Assembly (NCBI GenBank): GCA_944385435.1
Contig: CALWXG010000026.1
Span: 1-34,561, forward strand
From: an uncultured Oscillospiraceae bacterium
GTDB lineage: Bacteria; Bacillota; Clostridia; Oscillospirales; Oscillospiraceae
Direction of reading: 5' to 3'
Length of the DNA: 34,561 nt
Shown here: positions 16,655-24,032 of the stretch, in pieces
Position numbering within the stretch: position 1 is the first letter of the stretch
How the letters are laid out: each line of letters opens with the position of its first letter
Program-made: the position numbers and the translations under genes
The notes under the pieces: generated by a model
The model's input: the letters and a program-made list of their open reading frames with translations, nothing else
Database searches by the model: none
What the model was told of the DNA's origin: nothing

Positions 16655-18301
16655 ATGAAAAAACGACTGATCCAGGTCGGGTACATTCTGGCGTTTCTGG
16701 CAGTGTGCGCCGGATTGCTGCAGTTTCTCAGCCATTTTACCCAGTCGGATCCCATTGTCTACCTCACATGGGAGTCCGGCACAGTGGTTTCCGCCCAGGG
16801 AGAGGAGACCGACTTTGACCCTGCCTCTTCCCTACCTTCCCTGGAGAGCGGAGAGCATTATCGTTTCACCCTCCGACTGCCGGACGACCGCGAAAACGGA
16901 TTTTATCTGATCGTTTGGACCACAGGTCTTGAGGCTACCATCCTTCTGGACGGCGCAGAACTATGGTACTCCGTCTCCAAAGAACCGGAAGAGGCGGCGA
17001 ATCTGAGCCTCAGCGAAATTCCCCTGCCCGCCGGCGGGAGCGAAACCCTGACGATGGAGGTGCGACCTCTGTCGGACAGATCCCTGCTCCCCCCCTTGCT
17101 CCAGCTCACCACCGATCCCACCGATCAGGCGGGAACCATCGCCTATGCCAACTACTACGGGTTGCCTGCCGGAGCCTCCGCCCTGGCCCTGGCGCTGCTG
17201 TGGGGCCTGTTCCTGCTGGGAGCCTCTCAGGGAAAACGGAACTGGACGCTGCTGCTGCCCGCCTTTGCGGCTGCGGCGCTGACCTTGCAACGGCTCACCT
17301 CCGGCTACGGCGCGTACTTTCTGCACCCTGATCTTCTGAACCTGTTGAGCAGCCGATGGTTGGAGTGGCTGTCCCTCCTGGCCCTGGTGCTGTTTCTGGT
17401 CCTTCAGCGGGGCCGCACGTTCTGGAAGGCCTTGGGCCTCATCACCGCCTGGAGTGCCGGAGCACTGACCGTGCTTGGATTGATCTCCCGTCTTCGGGGC
17501 GGTTATCTGTCCAGGCGTCTGGAAAGTCTGATCTCCGAACTGGACGCAGGGATCTGGAGCGGTACGCTGTACTGGCTGATCTGGTGGCTTGTACTGGTGT
17601 GCGCCGCCCTCTCTGCCTGGGAACTGGCCCGCTCTCTGGCCCAAGCAAAGAGCGAGGCCCAGGCTCTGACCCTGAAAAACCGGTTGGTGATGGATAACTA
17701 CCGCTCCATGGATAAAAAGCTGCGGGAAACTGCCCAGCTGCGCCATGAGTTTGCCCATCAAATTATCGCCCTGAACTCCATGATTCAGGCCAGGGACTGG
17801 GATGGATTGGATCAGTGGATGGCCGTCTGGCATCAGGACAGCGTAAATCGTTCCATCCGCTATACGGAAAACATCACCGTCAACGCCATTCTGCAGGACG
17901 CCGACGAGCGGGCCAGAAAGGCGGGAATCTCCTTCCATGTCTCCGTTCTGTTGCCCCAGGCCCTTTCCGTTCCGGATGAGGACCTGTGTGCACTGCTGAT
18001 GAATATGCTGGACAACGCTTTGGAAGGGGCCGGGCGCACCCCGGAAGGCCAGGAGAAATCCATCCGCTTCCGGATGCGGGTTTCAGGCAATTTTCTTCCC
18101 ATTCACTGCGAAAACAGCTTCGACGGCCACGTGGAAACGGACGGGCGAGGAGTCATCCGGACAACCAAGGCAGATCCGTCCGCCCATGGCTTCGGACTGG
18201 CGCAGATGCGCACCGTGGCGGAGAAATACGGCAGCATTTTGGAGGTAAACTGGACGGAAGATCGGTTTACTGTACAAACCGCCCTTCAAATACGAAATTG
18301 A
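16655..18301 (+). CDS. Orphan GHKL-type membrane sensor histidine kinase
   Basis: This 548-residue protein has an N-terminal membrane segment (residues 5-26), an extracytoplasmic domain (about 30-165) and five or six membrane segments (about 165-325). A coiled region leads to the kinase core. The phosphoacceptor region is LRHEFAHQIIALNSM near residue 363, in the style of AgrC/YesM-like kinases. The ATP-binding part shows the N box LLMNMLDNALEGAG and GFGLAQMRTVAEKYG. GAGGTG lies ten bases before the ATG. No response regulator is next to it, so its partner must be elsewhere. The extracytoplasmic part resembles sugar- or ligand-binding jelly-roll domains of 7TMR kinases, but the signal is unknown. 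Confidence 0.85.
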   Translation: MKKRLIQVGYILAFLAVCAGLLQFLSHFTQSDPIVYLTWESGTVVSAQGEETDFDPASSLPSLESGEHYRFTLRLPDDRENGFYLIVWTTGLEATILLDGAELWYSVSKEPEEAANLSLSEIPLPAGGSETLTMEVRPLSDRSLLPPLLQLTTDPTDQAGTIAYANYYGLPAGASALALALLWGLFLLGASQGKRNWTLLLPAFAAAALTLQRLTSGYGAYFLHPDLLNLLSSRWLEWLSLLALVLFLVLQRGRTFWKALGLITAWSAGALTVLGLISRLRGGYLSRRLESLISELDAGIWSGTLYWLIWWLVLVCAALSAWELARSLAQAKSEAQALTLKNRLVMDNYRSMDKKLRETAQLRHEFAHQIIALNSMIQARDWDGLDQWMAVWHQDSVNRSIRYTENITVNAILQDADERARKAGISFHVSVLLPQALSVPDEDLCALLMNMLDNALEGAGRTPEGQEKSIRFRMRVSGNFLPIHCENSFDGHVETDGRGVIRTTKADPSAHGFGLAQMRTVAEKYGSILEVNWTEDRFTVQTALQIRN

Positions 18302-18303
18302 AA

Positions 18304-18345
18304 AATGGCTGTGCCGCAAAACTGCAGTTTTGCGGCACAGCCATT
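18304..18345. terminator. 42-bp palindromic terminator between convergent genes
   Basis: The 21-base arms (18304-18324, 18325-18345) are exact reverse complements. The minus-strand side is followed by TTTTT, so it mainly serves the Nramp-like gene. It begins two bases after the kinase stop. Confidence 0.85.
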
Positions 18346-18374
18346 CTCATTTCTCGTGACAAACAGAGCAGATA

Positions 18375-19637
18375 TTATGCGAAAATCCCTTGAATTATCG
18401 TGATAAGGTTGTTGATGACTGTGATCATAATAAATACATAGGAAATGGTGAGGGCAACGGTGAACCCCTTGCCAATCTTGTAGCGGCCCATCTCATCCTT
18501 CCGATTGCACAGCAGGATGGTCATAATGCCCAGAATGGGGGTGTTGATAACGCCGCCGATCTGAGCCAGAGTCATCAGCTGGGCAGGAGCGCCGCCGTAG
18601 AGCAGGGCAATCACCATGCCAAAGACCAGCATTAGAATGCTGATGTAGTTTTCGGTCTTGTTCTCCATACCGGAATCTTTGTCCATGGCCTGCAGCAGCA
18701 GATTGATACCCAGTTTGGGCGCCATCATCAGGGAAGAGATCGCGGCGGCCAAAAAGCCGATGCCAAAGATAGGCCGGATGAAGTTGCCCAGCAATCCGCT
18801 GAGCGCGTTGAGCAGGTCCATACCATTACTGATCGGCTGACCAGGCAGCAGATTAGCCCCCACAAAGAAGCAGCACACGCTGATCACACCGATGGCAATC
18901 ACGCCCACCACCACATCGGTACGCAGTCCGCCGTGGTCGATGTCTTCACTGGTGTATCCCTTTTCCTTGGCCAGCGAAGAGCCCCATGCGCATGTACCCA
19001 AAGAGGCGGTGGTGCCCAGCAAAGAGAGCATGATGGCCATACTGCCGGAGGGCATGCCTACCAAGCTGTGGGAGACAGTGCCATCGTAGGGAATACCGAT
19101 GGTGCCGATGAGGGATACCGCAAAGATGGCCGCCATCACCACCACAAGAACCTTCATGACGTTCTCAATTTTACGGTACAAACCCTTGAGGAAATACAGG
19201 GCCACACAGAGGATCAGGGCAATTACGCCGCCCACCTTTACTGGAATGCCCGGGAAAAGCATGGATATACCCAAACCGCAGCCCATAAAATTGCCGATGC
19301 CATAAATGCACTGGCCAACGAAGGCAAAAATACCGGCCAGCAGGGCCACAACCTTACCGTATTTTTCCCGGATTCCCACCATCAATGGACGACCGGTGAC
19401 CACGGTGTAGCGGTTCATAGCCAGGGAGAATACCGCGCGGAAAACCAGCATAACGATAAACCACCAGAACAGGGTATAGCCATAATTGGCTCCGGCGTTG
19501 GTTGCTGAGACAATCGAGCCGGGACCAATGGTAGTGGAAGCCAGAATAAAACCTGGCCCTATTACTGCCAAGAAGTATTTCAAGCCATCTTTGCGGAAAC
19601 CTGTGCGTTCTTTTTCCAACTCATTCACCTCTGTCAT
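18375..19637 (-). CDS. Divergent Nramp-fold transporter lacking metal-site motifs
   Basis: This roughly 420-residue protein has about 11 membrane segments and overall Nramp similarity. The first membrane segment reads IGPGSIVSATNAG where metal-transporting Nramps have DPGN. The sixth region reads TTASLGTCAWGSS where they have the AxxMPH block. Both metal-coordinating sites are therefore changed. It may carry magnesium, another ion or an organic substrate. It is divergent from the fumarase genes, which may hint at a carboxylate link. The start is uncertain: the ATG at 19637 suits the family but lacks a good ribosome site. An in-frame ATG at 19727 would add 30 residues and also lacks one. Confidence 0.82.
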   Translation of the reverse strand: MTEVNELEKERTGFRKDGLKYFLAVIGPGFILASTTIGPGSIVSATNAGANYGYTLFWWFIVMLVFRAVFSLAMNRYTVVTGRPLMVGIREKYGKVVALLAGIFAFVGQCIYGIGNFMGCGLGISMLFPGIPVKVGGVIALILCVALYFLKGLYRKIENVMKVLVVVMAAIFAVSLIGTIGIPYDGTVSHSLVGMPSGSMAIMLSLLGTTASLGTCAWGSSLAKEKGYTSEDIDHGGLRTDVVVGVIAIGVISVCCFFVGANLLPGQPISNGMDLLNALSGLLGNFIRPIFGIGFLAAAISSLMMAPKLGINLLLQAMDKDSGMENKTENYISILMLVFGMVIALLYGGAPAQLMTLAQIGGVINTPILGIMTILLCNRKDEMGRYKIGKGFTVALTISYVFIMITVINNLITIIQGIFA

Positions 19638-19773
19638 TTTAATCGGGGAAGTGTCATCCCGGTTCAGCGCGCTTAGCCATGGTACCAGTATAAACACCCA
19701 CTCCCCCAGAGGCAAATGATACATCATTGCACATAGCTATACCTCTGCTTATGCTTGTATACCCGTGTATTGA

Positions 19774-19802
19774 TTGACATGTTTCCCGCCGGCTTTTACA
19801 AT
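19774..19802 (+). promoter_or_regulatory. Fumarase promoter with adjacent operator-like dyad
   Basis: A consensus TTGACA (19774-19779) and TACAAT (19797-19802) are 17 bases apart. Just upstream, CTTGTATACCCGTGTAT (19754-19770) contains a broken dyad that resembles GntR-family half-sites; this part is tentative. Confidence 0.72.
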
Positions 19803-19899
19803 GAAATTGCTGCGGCAGGCACTTGCGTGATGGATAGCCCATTCATCTGCAAATTTCGTTGCAGCACACATGGTTCATACAAAGGAGCTGAGATCAACT

Positions 19900-20733
19900 A
19901 TGCGGGAACTTTCAGCCAATGCGATTACCGAGACGGTGGCCCGGCTTTGCATTACAGCCAATACCCTTCTGCCGCAAGACGTAAAGGACGCCATCACCGC
20001 GGCCCGCCGGTCAGAACCCTGGCCGGTAGCCCAGGAAGTTCTGGACAGAATCATCGAAAACGATTCCATCGGCGGAGACATTCCCATCTGCCAGGACACC
20101 GGCATGGCCTGCGTCTTTCTGGAGGTGGGCCAGGAGATTCACATCATCGGGGACCTGTCCCAGGCGGTGGATGAGGGCGTGCGCCGGGGGTATACTGAGG
20201 GCTATCTGCGCAAGTCGGTGGTAGCCGACCCCCTGGACCGGGTGAACACCGGAGACAACACGCCCGCTATGCTGTACACCCGCCTGGTGCCTGGAAATCA
20301 GGTCAAGATCACCGTGGCTCCCAAGGGGTTTGGCAGTGAAAACATGAGCCGCATCGCCATGCTCAAGCCCTCCGACGGTCTGGCGGGAGTCAAGGCCTTC
20401 GTCCTGGATACGGTGGAACAGGCCGGACCCAACCCCTGCCCCCCCATTGTAGTGGGCGTGGGCATCGGCGGCACTTTCGACAAGTGCGCCCTGCTGGCCA
20501 AGCAGGCTCTGCTGCGGGAGATTGGCTCTCACCACCCCAAGGCCTTCTATGCCGCTTTGGAAGAGGAACTTCTGGAAAAAATCAACGACACGGGCATTGG
20601 CCCCCAGGGCTTTGGCGGGAAGACCACCGCTCTGGCCGTCCATATTGAAACTCTGCCCACCCATATCGCCGGCCTGCCCTGCGCGGTAAATATCAACTGT
20701 CACGTGGCCAGGCATGTTAGTGAGGTGCTTTGA
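19900..20733 (+). CDS. Fumarate hydratase class I, alpha subunit
   Basis: This 277-residue protein is the N-terminal half of an iron-sulfur class I hydro-lyase. It would interconvert fumarate and malate together with the next gene. Three conserved cysteines are visible: in ICQDTGMA (residue 64), in NPCPPIVVGVGIGG, and in NINCHVARH near the end. These match the [4Fe-4S] ligands of the family. KGFGSENMS is the conserved substrate region. L(+)-tartrate dehydratase alpha is a close alternative that sequence alone cannot exclude. The ATG at 19900 has AAAGGAG 12 bases upstream; an upstream ATG is less suitable. Confidence 0.92.
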   Translation: MRELSANAITETVARLCITANTLLPQDVKDAITAARRSEPWPVAQEVLDRIIENDSIGGDIPICQDTGMACVFLEVGQEIHIIGDLSQAVDEGVRRGYTEGYLRKSVVADPLDRVNTGDNTPAMLYTRLVPGNQVKITVAPKGFGSENMSRIAMLKPSDGLAGVKAFVLDTVEQAGPNPCPPIVVGVGIGGTFDKCALLAKQALLREIGSHHPKAFYAALEEELLEKINDTGIGPQGFGGKTTALAVHIETLPTHIAGLPCAVNINCHVARHVSEVL

Positions 20734-20734
20734 C

Positions 20735-21331
20735 ATGGCAAAATACATCACCGCCCCTCTGACCCTTGAGGTAAGCCGTACCCTCCGCGCCGGAGAGAGT
20801 GTCTATCTCACAGGCACCATATACACGGCGCGGGACGCCGCCCATAAAAGGCTGTGCGATCTGGCGGCAAAGGGTGAGCCGCTGCCGTTCCCCATCGAGG
20901 GATCTGTGATCTACTACGTGGGTCCTACGCCAGCCCGGCCCGGGCGGCCCATCGGCGCGGCCGGCCCCACCACCAGTTACCGGATGGACGCTTACGCCCC
21001 CACCCTGTTGCGGCTGGGGGAACTGGGCATGATCGGGAAAGGCAAACGCAGCCAGGAGGTTGTCGACGTGATGAAGGCGACTGGCGCGGTCTATTTCGGC
21101 GCCATTGGCGGCGCCGGAGCCCTGTTGGCGCAGTGTGTCAAATCTGCCCGGCTGGTGTGTTATGAGGATCTGGGCGCCGAGGCAATCCGGGAACTGAAAG
21201 TAGAAAACATGCCGCTCACCGTGGTAATCGACAGTCTGGGAAACAACCTCTATGAAACCGGACGCGCCGACTACCTGCGTCAGTACGTACATAAGAATCC
21301 CATGGATGCCCAGGCCGGCCCACAGCTGTGA
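20735..21331 (+). CDS. Fumarate hydratase class I, beta subunit
   Basis: This 198-residue protein is the C-terminal half of the class I hydro-lyase. It shows YVGPTPARPGRPIG, GPTTSYRMD and GMIGKGKRS, the typical substrate-binding blocks, followed by the YFGAIGGAGALLAQ region. It starts one base after the alpha stop, with GAGG about 11 bases upstream, so the subunits are translated as a pair. As for the alpha subunit, a tartrate dehydratase assignment cannot be ruled out. A nearby inverted repeat shared with the convergent MATE gene follows it. Confidence 0.92.
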   Translation: MAKYITAPLTLEVSRTLRAGESVYLTGTIYTARDAAHKRLCDLAAKGEPLPFPIEGSVIYYVGPTPARPGRPIGAAGPTTSYRMDAYAPTLLRLGELGMIGKGKRSQEVVDVMKATGAVYFGAIGGAGALLAQCVKSARLVCYEDLGAEAIRELKVENMPLTVVIDSLGNNLYETGRADYLRQYVHKNPMDAQAGPQL

Positions 21332-21366
21332 CTCTGGCCGCAAACCATTCCGTTCCGGCAGAAAAT

Positions 21367-21402
21367 GACAATGACCGCCCCATCTTACGGGCGGTCATTG
21401 TC
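21367..21402. terminator. Terminator between fumarase and MATE fusion genes
   Basis: A 14-bp stem (GACAATGACCGCCC at 21367-21380, GGGCGGTCATTGTC at 21389-21402) has an eight-base loop. The T-run is on the minus side, so it best terminates the MATE gene, though both convergent genes end here. Confidence 0.78.
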
Positions 21403-21404
21403 CA

Positions 21405-23375
21405 TCAGGGCGCCCGGCAGAACGCCCCTCTCTCATCCAAATACTGCAGGATCTCTTCCACTGCCGGCCGGACTCCCTGGGAAGAATCGATCACCAGATC
21501 ATAGTTGGCCGCCTCACCCCAGCGCTTTCCGGAAATATGGTGGTAGTAAGCGGCCCTGGCCCGGTCGGAACGGCGGATGTTTTCTTCCGCGTCTTCCCTG
21601 GTGTCTCCGTAGACCTCCATTGCCCGGCCAATCCGGTATTCCCTGTCCGCACGGATAAAGATTTTTACCACATTGGGATGATCCCGGAGCACATGGTCCG
21701 CAGCCCTTCCCACGATGACACAGCTGCCGTTCTCCGCGATCTTTTCAATGATCTGGTGCTGGGCTGCCACTGCAAACCGGACAACTCTGGTACTCAGATA
21801 TAAGTTGTAAAGCGCCTTGGGGGCGTTGCGGTTCAGGCCGGAGATGAACTCCCGGTCCAATCCGCTCTCCTGGGCGGCCAACGCCGTCATCTCCTTGTAA
21901 TAGAAGGGTATGCCCATCCTCTGCGCCACCTGCCGCCCGATCTCTTTCCCGGAGGAGCCGTGCTCCCGGGCGATGGTGAGAATAACCCCGGGATGTGAGG
22001 GCTGGATCACCGCCGCGGCGCGCCTTTGATCCAGCAGCGGTGCGTCTTTTACATATGGATGGTCCAGGAACTGCCGGTAGTACACCAGACCCAGCAGACT
22101 GGTCAGCGTCTCCGTCACCGGGAAGGTCAGCCAGAAACTGGCCAGCCCGAACCGGGCAAACAACGCGCCAAGCGGGACAAACAGCACCACGGTCCGTACT
22201 ATGGTCAGCATGGAACTCTTGACTGCGGCGCCCACAGCCTGGAAAAACACAGGAAACACCAGGGAGGTCACCATGGGAATAAAGCTGATCCCGATCAGGC
22301 GGAAGCCCCAGCGCCCGATCTCGATGACCCGTTCATCTGAGGTAAACACCCGCAGCATAAGCCCCGGAATGCTCTCATAGCACAGCGTCCCCATGGCCAT
22401 CAGCACCATGCCGAACAGAATGGCGGTGATCAGCGTCACCTTGCAGCGCCGGATATGCCTGGCGGCGTAATTAAAGCTGACAATGGGGACAATACAGGTC
22501 TGCATCGCGTTGAGCGGGATAAAGAAAAAGGTCTGCCATTTGTAGTACAGTCCCAAGGCGGTCACTGCCTGGTCGGAAAACCCGGACAGAATCAGGTTGA
22601 GTCCGAATATATAAAAGGTATAGGCGGACTGCATCAGGATATTGGGAATCCCCAGGCGAAAAATTTCCGCGATCCGGCGGGGGTAGACCGCTCTGGGGGG
22701 AGATTTCCGGTACCCTTTTTTCATCACCACCAGAGCCGCCACCATCTGTCCCGCTACGGTAGCTATGGCAGCTCCAGCAATCCCCAGCTCAGGAAGGCCA
22801 AACATGCCGAAAATCAGCAGCGGATCCAGCACGATGTTGGTAACCGCCCCCAGGATCTGAGCCACCATAGGCGTCTTCATGTCACCCTGGGCCTGGAGAA
22901 TCTTGGTCCAAATGCTCTCAAAAAACAGGCCGAAGCTGAACAGGCACACGATGCGCCCGTAGGTCACCACCTCTGCCACCACCTCCGGGGAAGGCGAGGA
23001 CAGCCTTGCATAAGCCGGCATTATCAGCCAGCTAACCGCGGCAAAGACAATCCACAACACGCCGGCCAACGGCGTCCCGATCCCTGCGAATTCCTGGGCT
23101 GATTTCTGATTGCCCACTCCAAACCGGGCTGCCATGGCCGAATTGATGCCCACACCGGTGCCTACGGCCAGCGCCATCATCAAAAGCTGGATGGGATAAA
23201 TGATGGAGAGGGCTGTCAGACCGGATTCGGTATATCGTCCCACAAACAAACTGTCCACAATATTGTAAAGGGCTTGGATGAGCTGTGCCAGCATAACGGG
23301 CGGCGCAATTCTCAGCAGGATTTTCCAAATTTTCTCCTGCCCGAAAAACTGTGCTTCTGCGCTTGTGTGCTCCAT
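21405..23375 (-). CDS. MATE transporter fused to cytidylate-kinase-like domain
   Basis: This 656-residue protein joins two domains. Residues 1 to about 445 form a 12-segment MATE (multidrug and toxic compound extrusion) transporter, recognisable by the duplicated bundles and the conserved LALYNIVDSLFVGR-like opening. Residues about 460-656 resemble the cytidylate-kinase-like family: TIAREHGSSGKEIGRQVAQ looks like the P-loop region, and IVGRAADHVL and NIRRSDRARAAYYHHI follow. The tail would face the cytoplasm. I chose ATG 23375 because GGGGAG precedes it by seven bases. It follows marR with overlap of coding ends, so regulator and transporter share a transcript. Similar fusions exist in Clostridia; the kinase substrate is unknown. 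Confidence 0.9.
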   Translation of the reverse strand: MEHTSAEAQFFGQEKIWKILLRIAPPVMLAQLIQALYNIVDSLFVGRYTESGLTALSIIYPIQLLMMALAVGTGVGINSAMAARFGVGNQKSAQEFAGIGTPLAGVLWIVFAAVSWLIMPAYARLSSPSPEVVAEVVTYGRIVCLFSFGLFFESIWTKILQAQGDMKTPMVAQILGAVTNIVLDPLLIFGMFGLPELGIAGAAIATVAGQMVAALVVMKKGYRKSPPRAVYPRRIAEIFRLGIPNILMQSAYTFYIFGLNLILSGFSDQAVTALGLYYKWQTFFFIPLNAMQTCIVPIVSFNYAARHIRRCKVTLITAILFGMVLMAMGTLCYESIPGLMLRVFTSDERVIEIGRWGFRLIGISFIPMVTSLVFPVFFQAVGAAVKSSMLTIVRTVVLFVPLGALFARFGLASFWLTFPVTETLTSLLGLVYYRQFLDHPYVKDAPLLDQRRAAAVIQPSHPGVILTIAREHGSSGKEIGRQVAQRMGIPFYYKEMTALAAQESGLDREFISGLNRNAPKALYNLYLSTRVVRFAVAAQHQIIEKIAENGSCVIVGRAADHVLRDHPNVVKIFIRADREYRIGRAMEVYGDTREDAEENIRRSDRARAAYYHHISGKRWGEAANYDLVIDSSQGVRPAVEEILQYLDERGAFCRAP

Positions 23376-23392
23376 AGTCTCTCTCCCCATTC

Positions 23393-23830
23393 TCACGTTT
23401 TCATGGCGCGCTCCATCGCCTGGTCATAAGCGAATACTGCCTCCACCATGGAGCGGATATTATCCCGTCCCAACGCCTCCAGAGCCTGCAGTTCCACTTG
23501 GTTCAGGACTTCCAGCAGGGGCTGGGCGTACTGTTTTCCCTGCCGGGAGAGCACAAAGGCTTTTTCCCTCCCAACGCAGTGGGCAGGACTCAGTTCCAGC
23601 AGTCCTCGCTCCCGCAGATCCAGGAACACATGGTTCATGGTTTGTCTCGGCAGCAGGTAACTGTCACATATTTGCTTTTGTGTGCAGAACCCCTGTTCCC
23701 GGATGGTGTAGAGCACCAACAGCTCATGATAGCTGATGCCGTGCTCTTTCGACCACGCGGCATACAGTCCGCGAAAGTGAATGATTGCACGATTGATCTC
23801 AGACAGCAGTTTTAACGATTCCTGATCCAT
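23393..23830 (-). CDS. MarR-family regulator of the MATE fusion
   Basis: This 145-residue protein has the winged-helix pattern of MarR regulators: helices in YHELLVLYTIREQG, the helix-turn-helix TQKQICDSYLLPRQTMNHV and the wing LSPAHCVGREKAFVLS. The family are usually dimeric repressors released by small ligands. The ATG at 23830 has GGAGG seven bases upstream; the longer frame is upstream noise. A 44-bp palindrome overlaps its promoter, so it probably represses its own unit together with the MATE gene. The ligand is unknown, but efflux of a toxic compound is the usual case. Confidence 0.9.
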   Translation of the reverse strand: MDQESLKLLSEINRAIIHFRGLYAAWSKEHGISYHELLVLYTIREQGFCTQKQICDSYLLPRQTMNHVFLDLRERGLLELSPAHCVGREKAFVLSRQGKQYAQPLLEVLNQVELQALEALGRDNIRSMVEAVFAYDQAMERAMKT

Positions 23831-23866
23831 AGCGATCCTCCAAATTGCTTTCTTTCGCCTGGCAAC

Positions 23867-23922
23867 GAGGCGCGGCCTATAATCCCATTTGGGATTATAG
23901 GCCGCGCCTCTCCACATGTCAA
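23867..23922 (-). promoter_or_regulatory. marR-MATE promoter overlapped by 44-bp palindrome
   Basis: A perfect TTGACA (complement of 23917-23922) and TATAAT (complement of 23894-23899) are 17 bases apart. A perfect inverted repeat, 21-base arms at 23867-23887 and 23890-23910 with a two-base centre, spans the -10 and the likely transcription start. This fits a MarR operator. Confidence 0.88.
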
Positions 23923-24032
23923 TCCTTTTTTCTGAGCTGCCGGCATGACAGCGGGCCCTCCGCCGAAACAGCAGCAACGGACATTTTGAACGGAACCGTT
24001 TGCCGTCCCCCATAAAAACAGATGGCGGGACT

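Noticed and set aside
16238-16755. Minus-strand frames across tRNA-Gly and tRNA-Cys
   Set aside because: They translate tRNA antisense and terminator arms, a known source of false hypothetical proteins.
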